Position numbers and translations under genes: made by a program. From an uncultured Flavobacteriales bacterium (GTDB lineage Bacteria > Bacteroidota > Bacteroidia > Flavobacteriales > Crocinitomicaceae): a stretch of 17,336 nt of DNA. Where the stretch lies: the NCBI GenBank assembly GCA_946479985.1, contig CAMLIF010000085.1:1-17336 (forward strand), given 5' to 3'. The notes beneath the pieces are model-generated. The model had not been told where the DNA came from, searched no databases, and was given only the letters and a program-made list of their open reading frames with translations. Below, one piece after another: positions 9,363-16,229 of this stretch. The first letter of the stretch is position 1. Each line of letters opens with the position of its first letter.

Positions 9363-9381
9363 GAAGATAACAATTATCTTC
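9363..9381 (+). promoter_or_regulatory. Perfect dyad GAAGATAA-caa-TTATCTTC just before the DUF3467 start
   Basis: Two exact 8-bp half-sites are separated by 3 bp and end 5 bp before the ATG at 9387. The right arm contains TATCTTCG (9375-9382), one mismatch from the Bacteroidota -7 motif TAnnTTTG, so the dyad could be an operator over a promoter. As RNA it would form a hairpin hiding the start codon region. Confidence 0.4.
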
Positions 9382-9386
9382 GCTTT

Positions 9387-9695
9387 ATGGACAAAAATGA
9401 AAATCAAATCAATATCGAGCTTTCAGAAGAATTGGCTGAAGGTGTATACTCTAATTTGGCAATTATCACGCATTCACAGGCTGAGTTTGTTACCGATTTC
9501 ATCCAAATGATGCCGGGAATGCCAAAAGCAAAAGTGCGTTCAAGAGTAATTATGTCGCCACAAAATGCGAAACGTTTATTGCATGCGCTTGCTGAGAATA
9601 TTCAGAAATTCGAGCAAACGAACGGATTGATTTCAGAAAACGATTCGCCGCCTTTTCCGCCGATGAACTTTGGCGGCCCCACAACGCAGGCATAA
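9387..9695 (+). CDS. DUF3467 domain-containing protein
   Basis: This is a 102-aa soluble protein of the DUF3467 family. The diagnostic stretch is complete: acidic N-terminus, then INIELSEELAEGVYSNLAII, HSQAEFVTDF, a proline/methionine turn MMPGMPKAKVRSRVIMSP, and QNAKRLLHALAENIQKFE (roughly residues 9-76). A proline/glycine-rich tail follows (SPPFPPMNFGG). The length is normal for the family. The function is unknown. From memory, members often lie directly beside rpoC in Bacteroidota, which suggested a link with transcription. Here rpoC lies about 6.3 kb upstream behind an accessory block. The ATG is the only good start, and the perfect dyad described separately lies just before it. Confidence 0.88.
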   Translation: MDKNENQINIELSEELAEGVYSNLAIITHSQAEFVTDFIQMMPGMPKAKVRSRVIMSPQNAKRLLHALAENIQKFEQTNGLISENDSPPFPPMNFGGPTTQA

Positions 9696-9744
9696 TAATT
9701 GTACTATTTTCAGTTCCTTTTCGTTATCTAAGACAACGGAAATT

Positions 9745-9790
9745 GAAACTAAGACGTTAATATTGCGTAAGCGAAACTAAATTAATATTG
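9745..9790 (+). repeat. Short direct repeat before the lipoprotein gene
   Basis: GAAACTAA followed by TTAATATTG occurs twice: 9745-9752 with 9757-9765, and 9773-9780 with 9782-9790. The copies are offset by 25-28 bp. The second ends 7 bp before the lipoprotein ATG. It could be a tandem regulator site, but the sequence is A/T-rich and chance is possible. Confidence 0.3.
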
Positions 9791-9796
9791 AAGACT

Positions 9797-10201
9797 ATGA
9801 AAAATTGGATTTTTGCTTCACTAACAGTACTGTTCTTTGTGGCAGTTTCTTGTTCGAAGCATACAACTCCACGTCGCGTGAAAAAAGTTTTGCCGGAAGG
9901 TTCCTGGGCAATGACTTCTTTTACTATTGAAGGACAATCCGTAATAGAAAATTACGAAGGGTATAAATTTACTTTTGATGAAGATGGCAGCGTTGCTGTA
10001 ACGGCTTCAGGTTTTTCTTCTCATGGAAGCTGGGAAACTGGTTTAGACCGTAATCCTTGTATTCTGTATCTGAGTTTCCTGCCCGAGGGGGGACTGGAGT
10101 ACATTGCCGACGATTGGCAGGTAAGTGAAATCAAAAAGAATTCGATTACACTGAAGCGAAATGATACAGGTTCAAGCAGTAATCTAACCTTAAAAAGGTA
10201 G
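9797..10201 (+). CDS. Small lipoprotein with lipocalin-like domain
   Basis: The 134-aa protein starts at the ATG at 9797; a TTG at 9788 in frame is a weaker alternative. It has a type II signal peptide: KNW, a hydrophobic core IFASLTVLFFVAV and the lipobox AVSC, with the lipidated cysteine at residue 19. The mature domain begins with EGSWAMTSFTIEGQ and continues YKFTFDEDGSVAVT, GSWETG and NSITLKRNDT. This succession of short beta strands is typical of the lipocalin-like small lipoproteins common in Bacteroidota. It is probably anchored in the outer or inner membrane, facing the periplasm or surface. No ligand can be proposed. It lies between DUF3467 and the ZapA operon, with spacing that suggests its own transcript. 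Confidence 0.8.
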   Translation: MKNWIFASLTVLFFVAVSCSKHTTPRRVKKVLPEGSWAMTSFTIEGQSVIENYEGYKFTFDEDGSVAVTASGFSSHGSWETGLDRNPCILYLSFLPEGGLEYIADDWQVSEIKKNSITLKRNDTGSSSNLTLKR

Positions 10202-10221
10202 TTCATATTCCTTCTTTTTTT
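10192..10221 (+). terminator. Weak terminator-like structure after the lipoprotein gene
   Basis: AAAAAGG (10192-10198) pairs with CCTTCTT (10210-10216) with one mismatch across an 11-nt loop, and a run of seven Ts (10215-10221) follows. The stem overlaps the lipoprotein stop codon. It is weaker than the rpoC terminator, so termination would be partial. Confidence 0.35.
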
Positions 10222-10262
10222 AGGAGGAAAAACAATGCTTTTGCCTAAAACGAGTCGAAAAC

Positions 10263-10292
10263 TTGTTTAATTGGTGGAAGCTACTAATTTTG
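10263..10292 (+). promoter_or_regulatory. Bacteroidota sigma-type promoter for the ZapA / RNase Y operon
   Basis: A -33 TTG at 10263-10265 and a -7 TAATTTTG at 10285-10292 (consensus TAnnTTTG) are separated by 19 bp, the usual spacing for the Bacteroidota primary sigma factor. The predicted transcription start is near 10299, about 10 nt before the ATG at 10309. Confidence 0.75.
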
Positions 10293-10308
10293 TACAAAAG
10301 CTTATTGG

Positions 10309-10611
10309 ATGACCTCTGAGATAAAGGCATATATCGATCGTATTCAAGCGAAGGTTCAACACTTAAATACCATGTTGGTAACTGAGCGTGAACGTTCCGG
10401 ATCGCTATTGGCAGAAGTCTCACGTCTGAATGAGGTGGTTGAGAATCAAACTGATGAACTAAGTAAGTTACAGCTTGATTATGAAGAATTGACCGCTAAA
10501 TTGACCGAAGAGCGTGAACCGGCTCCTGTTCAGATGAACGATTTGGATGTGGATGCTTTGGTGAAAGAAATTGATTTCTGCATTCAACAATTAAAAATAG
10601 CGAATGAGTAA
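10309..10611 (+). CDS. Coiled-coil protein preceding ZapA
   Basis: This is a 100-aa soluble, highly charged protein that is almost entirely helical. Residues 5-68 show heptad-like spacing of leucine, isoleucine and valine (IDRIQAKVQHLNTML, LLAEVSRLNEVVENQTDELSKLQLDYEELTAKL). A short linker and a conserved-looking C-terminal helix follow (VDALVKEIDFCIQQLKIA). There is no signal peptide or membrane helix. Its stop overlaps the zapA start by 8 bp, which implies coupled translation and probably a shared complex. Position and architecture suggest a ZapB-like partner acting at the FtsZ ring, though I see no sequence motif that proves this. It is the first gene after a well-formed promoter. I am sure it is a gene; the role is inferred. 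Confidence 0.82.
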   Translation: MTSEIKAYIDRIQAKVQHLNTMLVTERERSGSLLAEVSRLNEVVENQTDELSKLQLDYEELTAKLTEEREPAPVQMNDLDVDALVKEIDFCIQQLKIANE

Positions 10612-10903
10612 GGTGTCTTTAAAAGTAGTTGTTGCGGGGCGAACATATCCCCTGACTGTTTTAGAGTCTGAAGTAACGCGTGTGAAAACCGCTGCCGAGG
10701 ATATAAATAAAGCAATCAAACAGTTACAGGATAACTTTGCTGTACGCGATATGCAAGATTTATTAGCAATGACAGCCTTACAGCTGTCGTCCAAAGGAAG
10801 TAAAAACACTACTTCCAATACTGCTCCTTCAACTTCTGTAGATTTTACAGAAACCGCTCAGGCACTGAAGAAACTGGCAGATGAACTGGACTCTATCGCT
10901 TGA
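10604..10903 (+). CDS. zapA: Cell division protein ZapA
   Basis: ZapA binds and bundles FtsZ protofilaments at the division ring. The 99-aa protein has the family pattern: an N-terminal beta hairpin with VVVAGRTYPLTV (8-19), the helix VTRVKTAAEDINKAIKQLQDNFAV, then RDMQDLLAMTALQLSS (48-63), the most conserved ZapA segment. The variable serine/threonine-rich stretch after residue 63 leads to a C-terminal coiled-coil helix TAQALKKLADELDSI used for dimer or tetramer assembly. The start ATG lies inside the end of the preceding coiled-coil gene (8-bp overlap). RNase Y follows after 67 bp, a neighbour order familiar in Bacteroidota. Confidence 0.88.
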   Translation: MSKVSLKVVVAGRTYPLTVLESEVTRVKTAAEDINKAIKQLQDNFAVRDMQDLLAMTALQLSSKGSKNTTSNTAPSTSVDFTETAQALKKLADELDSIA

Positions 10904-10970
10904 AATCAGATCACTTCTTTTATCGGTTGACGTAATTTGTCCAAAAGCATAAATTTATATAGTTATAATT

Positions 10971-12506
10971 ATGGAATTTGGAATAGTATGGGCGCTGATC
11001 GGGCTAGTTGCAGGTGGAGCCGTCACTTTTGTTTTACAGAATGTGATTCTCAAAAAACGCAAAGAGCAGATCATCAAAGAAGCCGAAATTGATGCGGAAG
11101 CATTAAAGAAAAACAAGATCATTGAAGCGAAAGAACGCTTTTTGAAACTGAAAGAAGAACATGAAGAAGCGGTGAAAGAGCGTGAACGCCGTGTTCAATC
11201 CTGGGAAGACAAAACAAAAGGGAAAGAGAAAACACTTAACCAGAAAATCGAAGAATTATCCCGTAAAGAAAAAGACGCGGAGAAACTTCAGGTTGAACTG
11301 GATGCTAAAATTGCTGTAAACGAAGTTCGTAACCAGGAATTGGATAAAATGCACCAGAAACGTGTTGCTGAGTTGACGAAAATTACAGGAATGTCTGTTG
11401 AAGACGCTAAAAACCTGTTGATGGAATCATTGAAAGATGAAGCCCGTACTTCAGCAATGGTCCACATCAAAGAAATTACCGAAGAAGCTAAATTGAATGC
11501 AAACCGTGAAGCAAAACGAATTGTTATTCAAACGATTCAGCGTGTAGCATCAGAGCAGGCAGTTGAAAATGCTGTTTCTGTTTTTAATATTGACTCGGAT
11601 GAAGTAAAAGGTCGAATCATTGGTCGTGAAGGACGTAATATTCGTGCTTTGGAAGCTGCAACAGGAGTTGAGATTATTGTTGATGATACACCGGAAGCAA
11701 TTATTCTTTCTTGTTTCGACCCGGTTCGCAGAGAAATTGCGCGTTTGGCTTTGCATCAATTGGTTTCCGACGGACGTATCCACCCGGCTCGTATTGAAGA
11801 GGTGGTTGCCAAAACAAAGAAATCTTTAGAGGAGGAAATTGCAGAAACAGGCCGCAGAACTTGCATCGATTTAGGAATTCATGGTTTGCATCCGGAACTC
11901 ATCCGTATGGTAGGACGTATGAAATACCGTTCGTCTTACGGCCAAAACTTATTGCAGCACAGCCGCGAGGTAGCAAATCTTTGTGCTATTATGGCAGCTG
12001 AATTAGGGTTGAACGTGAAAGTTGCAAAACGTGCCGGATTACTCCATGATATTGGTAAAGTTCCGGACGAAGAACCAGAATTGCCGCATGCTATCCTGGG
12101 AATGAAAATTGCTGAGAAGTTTGGTGAAAAACCAGATGTATTGAACGCAATTGGAGCCCACCACGATGAAATAGAAATGACATCATTGATCTCGCCGATC
12201 GTCCAAATTTGTGACTCCATTTCAGGAGCACGTCCTGGAGCTCGCCGCGAGGTTGTTGAATCGTATATCAAGCGTATTAAAGATCTTGAGAATCTGGCTC
12301 TGTCGTACGACGGAGTTAATTCAGCTTATGCTATTCAGGCTGGTCGGGAGTTACGTGTTTTAGTTGAAAGTGAAAAAGTAACCGACTTACGTGCTGATGA
12401 ACTTTCTTTTGCAATCTCTCAAAAGATTCAAACGGAAATGACTTATCCCGGACAGGTGAAAGTCACGGTAATTCGTGAAAAAAGATCGGTTAACTACGCG
12501 AAATAA
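10971..12506 (+). CDS. rny: Ribonuclease Y
   Basis: RNase Y is a membrane-anchored endoribonuclease that starts mRNA decay. The 511-aa length is normal. Residues 4-26 form the N-terminal membrane helix ([19 protein letters not shown]), followed by a long charged coiled coil to about residue 150 ([18 protein letters not shown] and similar). The KH RNA-binding domain has the GxxG loop in [12 protein letters not shown] at about 214-225. The HD domain contains [19 protein letters not shown] and the metal-binding HDIGK with H359 and D360. [13 protein letters not shown] and the C-terminal QVKVTVIRE are also typical. It lies 67 bp after zapA. Its TAA stop shares a base with the next gene's ATG (TAATG), so the polysaccharide genes are probably on the same message. 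Confidence 0.97.
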   Translation: MEFGIVWALIGLVAGGAVTFVLQNVILKKRKEQIIKEAEIDAEALKKNKIIEAKERFLKLKEEHEEAVKERERRVQSWEDKTKGKEKTLNQKIEELSRKEKDAEKLQVELDAKIAVNEVRNQELDKMHQKRVAELTKITGMSVEDAKNLLMESLKDEARTSAMVHIKEITEEAKLNANREAKRIVIQTIQRVASEQAVENAVSVFNIDSDEVKGRIIGREGRNIRALEAATGVEIIVDDTPEAIILSCFDPVRREIARLALHQLVSDGRIHPARIEEVVAKTKKSLEEEIAETGRRTCIDLGIHGLHPELIRMVGRMKYRSSYGQNLLQHSREVANLCAIMAAELGLNVKVAKRAGLLHDIGKVPDEEPELPHAILGMKIAEKFGEKPDVLNAIGAHHDEIEMTSLISPIVQICDSISGARPGARREVVESYIKRIKDLENLALSYDGVNSAYAIQAGRELRVLVESEKVTDLRADELSFAISQKIQTEMTYPGQVKVTVIREKRSVNYAK

Positions 12507-13501
12507 TGTTTAAACCTTTTCCATCAGTTGTTCAGTCACTCGCCGGTAAGCGGGTTTTGGTGACTGGTGGTGCCGGTTTTATTGGCTCTAATTTATCTGA
12601 AGCGCTTCTTGAATTAGGCGCACATGTTACTGTTCTGGACGATCTGAGCACAGGTTTGGAAAGTAATGTGAAACGTTTGGAAGCGAATCCGAATTATCGT
12701 TTTGTAAAGGCAGATATCTGTGAACCGGATTCTTACCGTGAATTATTGAAGGAAATTGACCTGGTGTCGCATCAGGCGGCACTTGGATCTGTTCCCAGGT
12801 CTATAGAATTTCCTTTGAACACGCATCGTGTAAATGCAACCGGATTCCTAACATTTCTGCATGAAGTTAAGGAGGCCGGAATAAAACGCTTTGTTTATGC
12901 AAGTTCTTCTTCTGTATACGGAGATGCTTTACAAAGTCCGAAAAGTGAAGGCGGAGAAGGTAATTTACTTTCTCCTTATGCTGTAACAAAACAATTGAAC
13001 GAAGAATATGCCGGAGTTTATTTCCGCTTACATGGAATAGAAACAATTGGTTTGCGTTATTTCAATGTTTTTGGACCTTATCAAAATCCGGAAGGAGTTT
13101 ACGCCGCTGCCATTCCAAAGTTTTTGGCGAAAATGGAGAACGGCGGAGAAATAATTGTGAACGGAGACGGAAACCAAACACGCGATTTCACCTTTGTACG
13201 AAACGCTGTGCTGGCTAATTTGCTTTCTTTATCAGGAAATAATCCGGGTTCATTCGGAAAAGTTTACAACGTAGCTTGTGGAGCGAGCTGTACGCTGAAT
13301 CATGTTATTGATTCGCTCGAAACAGGATTGAAAAAGCTCGGAATTAGCGCAAAGCATACGGTAAAATACGGTCCTGATCGCAACGGAGATATTCGTGACT
13401 CGCTGGCAAATGTCGACTCGATTAAAACAAATCTGGGTTATGAAGCGTTATATACATTCGAAGAAGGAATCGATGCGTATCTTGCTTTCCAATTGAAATG
13501 A
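12506..13501 (+). CDS. NAD-dependent UDP-sugar 4-epimerase, WbpP-like (UDP-GlcNAc/GalNAc)
   Basis: This is an extended short-chain dehydrogenase/reductase that makes UDP-GalNAc-type precursors for surface glycans. The 331-aa protein has the NAD-binding GGAGFIGS (21-28), DD at 45-46 for the adenosine ribose, QAALGSVPRSI (90-100), the catalytic serine region ASSSSVYGD (132-140), and the catalytic pair Y158 and K162 in YAVTK. LRYFNVFGPYQNP, GDGNQTRDF and YGPDRNGDIRDSLA complete the substrate side. QAALGSVPRSI and the RNGDIRDSLA block resemble the WbpP/TviC group (UDP-GlcNAc and UDP-GlcNAcA 4-epimerases) more than GalE, so an N-acetylated substrate is likely. It starts inside the RNase Y stop and overlaps the flippase by 4 bp. 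Confidence 0.88.
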   Translation: MFKPFPSVVQSLAGKRVLVTGGAGFIGSNLSEALLELGAHVTVLDDLSTGLESNVKRLEANPNYRFVKADICEPDSYRELLKEIDLVSHQAALGSVPRSIEFPLNTHRVNATGFLTFLHEVKEAGIKRFVYASSSSVYGDALQSPKSEGGEGNLLSPYAVTKQLNEEYAGVYFRLHGIETIGLRYFNVFGPYQNPEGVYAAAIPKFLAKMENGGEIIVNGDGNQTRDFTFVRNAVLANLLSLSGNNPGSFGKVYNVACGASCTLNHVIDSLETGLKKLGISAKHTVKYGPDRNGDIRDSLANVDSIKTNLGYEALYTFEEGIDAYLAFQLK

Positions 13502-14757
13502 TTCAAAACTTACGTAATTCTGAATTCATTCGTTCTGTTGCCACGCTGATGACAGGAACGGTATTGGCTCAGCTTATTGCTTTTTTGGCCTATCCCATCA
13601 TTACACGTATATATTCGGAACAAGATATTGGTGAATTGGGGCTTTACACGCGTTTCGTGGCGTTTATTGCTGCTCTGGCGACCGCTCGTTACGATTTTGC
13701 CATGCCGATAACGAAAAGAGACAGTCATGCGTTTTCACTTTTTCGATTATCGTTACGCATTGCTTTTGTCTGTTTGTTTTCCGTACTGATATTTGGAATG
13801 TGTTATGCTATTTTTCAACCAGATCCGGATCAATACTTCTTATTTATTATTCTGGCTGTTGGAAGCGCGTATGCAACAGTTTGGATTAATATTGGAACTA
13901 ATTGGGCAATACGTACGAAGGCGTTTAAAACTATCTCACAGCAACGCATTGTAAACGCGCTTGGAGTAAGCTCCTTTCGGCTTTTGTTCGGATGGTTTAA
14001 ATTGGGAGCCTTTGGTATTCTGCTTGGGTCATTCATCGGAACAATAGCTTCTAGTTTCGTGTTTGTACTAAACTATCTGAAACTTAAAAAAGAGCACAAG
14101 CCGTCAGAAGAGAAAAAGCGAATGCGGGTTGTAGCGAAAACCTATCGTGAGTTTCCCGGTATTAATCTTCCGCATGTGTTACTGGATCTTGGCGTAGATT
14201 GGGTTCTTGCAATGAGTATTGCAGTGTATTTCGACAAAGGACAATTAGGGCAATATTCTCATGCATTTCTCATGATGAAGTTACCGTTGTCGGTTATTGG
14301 CCAATCTGTAGGGCAAGTTTTTTTCAACAAAGGATCAATGCTTGTCAATGAAGGAAAAAGTGTTTTGCCGTTTGCAACGAAAACTGTCAAGACACTCTTA
14401 TTGATTTCTGTTATTCCTTTTGCTTTGATCTTCTTTTTCGGAGACGATCTTTTTGCTTTTGTTTTTGGAGCAAAATGGAGAGAATCAGGTGAATTCGCTG
14501 AAATTTTGGTTCCGTATCTGTTTCTGAATTTCCTGCTTTCGCCCGTTTCCAGCTTGCCGCTTATTTTAGGAAGACAAAGCGAAATGCTGATGATTGGGAT
14601 CATTGTGGCATTGGTTCAGCTATTCTCATTTCTATTACTTCCATATCTTAATATGGACCTCAAATCGGTGCTTTGGGTAAACTCTTTAAGTTTATCAGTA
14701 GTGCTAATCATTGTTATGTTCGTCTATCGGAGCTTCGCGAAAGCCGGGAGGAAATAG
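13498..14757 (+). CDS. Wzx-type oligosaccharide flippase (first copy)
   Basis: This is a polytopic inner-membrane protein of the MOP superfamily that flips undecaprenyl-linked repeat units to the periplasmic face. The 419-aa protein has about 12 hydrophobic segments. The N-terminal hallmark is FIRSVATLMTGTVLAQLIAFLAYPIITRIYSEQDIGELGLY, read across residues 10-50. A second conserved block is YREFPGINLPHVLLDLGVDWVLAMSIAVYF near the middle, with GQSVGQVFFNKGSMLVNEGK and FGAKWRESGEFAEILVPYLF after it. Its start overlaps the epimerase stop (ATGA). It is a distant paralogue of the second flippase at the right edge. A 62-bp gap with a possible internal promoter follows it. Confidence 0.9.
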   Translation: MIQNLRNSEFIRSVATLMTGTVLAQLIAFLAYPIITRIYSEQDIGELGLYTRFVAFIAALATARYDFAMPITKRDSHAFSLFRLSLRIAFVCLFSVLIFGMCYAIFQPDPDQYFLFIILAVGSAYATVWINIGTNWAIRTKAFKTISQQRIVNALGVSSFRLLFGWFKLGAFGILLGSFIGTIASSFVFVLNYLKLKKEHKPSEEKKRMRVVAKTYREFPGINLPHVLLDLGVDWVLAMSIAVYFDKGQLGQYSHAFLMMKLPLSVIGQSVGQVFFNKGSMLVNEGKSVLPFATKTVKTLLLISVIPFALIFFFGDDLFAFVFGAKWRESGEFAEILVPYLFLNFLLSPVSSLPLILGRQSEMLMIGIIVALVQLFSFLLLPYLNMDLKSVLWVNSLSLSVVLIIVMFVYRSFAKAGRK

Positions 14758-14802
14758 CCGGATTCATTTCCAAATGGGAAAGAAAGCGTTCAATTAATTT
14801 CG

Positions 14803-14810
14803 TAGGTTTG
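14803..14810 (+). promoter_or_regulatory. Possible internal promoter (-7 TAGGTTTG) before the polymerase gene
   Basis: TAGGTTTG matches TAnnTTTG and lies 9 bp before the ATG at 14820, in the only real gap of the polysaccharide cluster. No TTG is found 19-21 bp upstream, so it is a half match. A transcript from it would be nearly leaderless. Confidence 0.4.
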
Positions 14811-14819
14811 TACTGAATT

Positions 14820-16229
14820 ATGCAAATAACAGAAAGCAGTATTTCCGTAGACAGGCGTAAAACGATTGTTTCTATTGTTTTTATAGCCTGGTTGATATCA
14901 CTACCACTTGGAGCAAAGTTGCTGACACTGGATGTTGGTCCAACAACCTTTTATCCCAATCTTGTTTTTGGTCTGGTGTTATCTGCATTGTCGATTCTCT
15001 ATATAAAGAACTGGACAAAACCCGTGTGGCTGCTCATGATCTTTCTGGTACTTTGGTGCATTCAGGGAACAATTCAATTTCAAAGCGGACCAAAAAACTA
15101 TACGGCATTGTTTGATGTACGTTCGTTATATATGCAGTTGATATTTGCTTTATGCATCGTTACACCGTTTTATGCTTTAGGCTATGAACGATTTATGCGA
15201 AATCTTGTTCTCGGACTCAAATTTTTCCTGGTGATCCTGTTGGTTTTTGGTTTTTTTGAAATCATTACCGGCATTCACCTAAAAGGAGCTACTACGGCAC
15301 AATACGAACACCTTACGGCATCCAAAATTTTGTATGCACCCATGTTCATTTTCGATAATGTGAACGATTATCTGGCATACGCAATTTCTATTTCATTCTT
15401 CCTGATGATTTTTGATCCCCGGTTTCGAAAAGAATGGATGCTCTCCTTAGGACTATTTGCCATTTTATTTTACTTCTCAGATATTGCAGAGTCTCGTTTT
15501 GCAAAATGCATCAGTTTTAACTTGATGATTTTCTGCGTGCTGGCACAAGTAAGACAAAATTGGAAGGAGCGAAACCGGCAAAGTGCCTGGATTGTTCTTG
15601 GATCTGTTATTGCCGCAGGTGTGATTCTGGTTAGTAATTCACTTTTTCTTGGTCCGAAATATGGTGCAAGCAAAAAATACCGATTGAATGAACTGCGTTC
15701 TTTCGAGAAAGAGGACAATGTGTGGAAGGTAAAGTATTTAGATAAGGAGCTTTCTAGTGCTGATAAATTGGAACTGATTGACTTTTTGGATTCATTGGAA
15801 ATCAATAATCCCGATAATTCAGGGAATTTACGGGCCAATTTGATTCTGAATGGAATTGATTTTATGAAAGAAGCTCCGATGATGGGAATTGGCCCTGGCC
15901 AGTTCATCCAGCGGCATGTGGATGGAAAAGTGACAAGAAAAGTCGGAACTCTGACTTCTGCGCATTGTTTTCCAATTGAGATTATCAGCCAATTCGGAAT
16001 AACCGCATGGATCTATTTTCTGCTGCTTGCCGGATTGGTTGTTGGAATTATTCGTGAATTTATTCGGAATAAAAGCTGGAATATCTGGTTTCTGATATTG
16101 ATGATAAGTCTGCCGCTCATCTGGTGTATGCCTTCGGCATTCCTGTATTTTGATATCCATCGATTATTGGTGCCGCTAATGTTGGTTTACTTGCTTTCAC
16201 TAAGAGAAAAACTGCATGACCCAGCCTAA
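14820..16229 (+). CDS. O-antigen polymerase/ligase-like membrane protein (Wzy/WaaL type)
   Basis: This is a polytopic inner-membrane protein of 469 aa with about 11 hydrophobic segments and one large periplasmic loop (roughly residues 270-390). The loop has the features of Wzy_C/O-antigen ligase domains: KEAPMMGIGPGQF (about 351-363) and, after a short stretch, TSAHCFPIEIISQFGITAW with the conserved histidine H382. Such proteins join lipid-linked repeat units into polymer or transfer glycan to lipid A core. Wzy and WaaL cannot be separated by sequence alone. Being flanked by two flippases favours the Wzy role. The ATG at 14820 follows a possible -7 element. Its 3' end overlaps the second flippase by 14 bp. 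Confidence 0.82.
   Translation: MQITESSISVDRRKTIVSIVFIAWLISLPLGAKLLTLDVGPTTFYPNLVFGLVLSALSILYIKNWTKPVWLLMIFLVLWCIQGTIQFQSGPKNYTALFDVRSLYMQLIFALCIVTPFYALGYERFMRNLVLGLKFFLVILLVFGFFEIITGIHLKGATTAQYEHLTASKILYAPMFIFDNVNDYLAYAISISFFLMIFDPRFRKEWMLSLGLFAILFYFSDIAESRFAKCISFNLMIFCVLAQVRQNWKERNRQSAWIVLGSVIAAGVILVSNSLFLGPKYGASKKYRLNELRSFEKEDNVWKVKYLDKELSSADKLELIDFLDSLEINNPDNSGNLRANLILNGIDFMKEAPMMGIGPGQFIQRHVDGKVTRKVGTLTSAHCFPIEIISQFGITAWIYFLLLAGLVVGIIREFIRNKSWNIWFLILMISLPLIWCMPSAFLYFDIHRLLVPLMLVYLLSLREKLHDPA

Larger units (their letters stand above)
8838..9386. other. Gene-free 0.55-kb region with several dyads
   Basis: Between the divergent acetyltransferase and DUF3467 genes I find no credible coding frame on either strand. 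The stretch is A/T-rich and holds at least five inverted repeats, listed separately. Neither strand shows an exact TAnnTTTG promoter element facing either gene. It could be a long double promoter, a non-coding RNA locus, or the scar of a decayed or inserted segment. Confidence 0.7.

Noticed and set aside
3101..9386. Insertion sequence, prophage or integrative element as the source of the accessory block
   Set aside because: No transposase, integrase, terminal inverted repeat or flanking direct repeat could be found by reading, so the insertion idea rests on gene order only.
8838..9386. CRISPR array, tRNA or rRNA in the long gene-free stretch
   Set aside because: No regularly spaced repeats, no tRNA-like cloverleaf with a T-loop sequence, and no recognisable rRNA core.
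9718..9742. Hairpin TTTTCGTT / AACGGAAA after the DUF3467 gene as a terminator
   Set aside because: It has an 8-bp stem with one G-U pair and a 9-nt loop, but no T-tract follows on the plus strand (TTGAAAC), so I do not call termination.
10931..10942. TAATTTG-like element upstream of rny as a separate promoter
   Set aside because: The sequence is GTAATTTG, one base short of TAnnTTTG, and no TTG at the right spacing precedes it. I kept rny in the zapA operon.
14259..14603. 114-aa open frame on the minus strand inside the first flippase
   Set aside because: It overlaps a fully supported membrane-protein gene and its translation resembles no family; it is a shadow frame.
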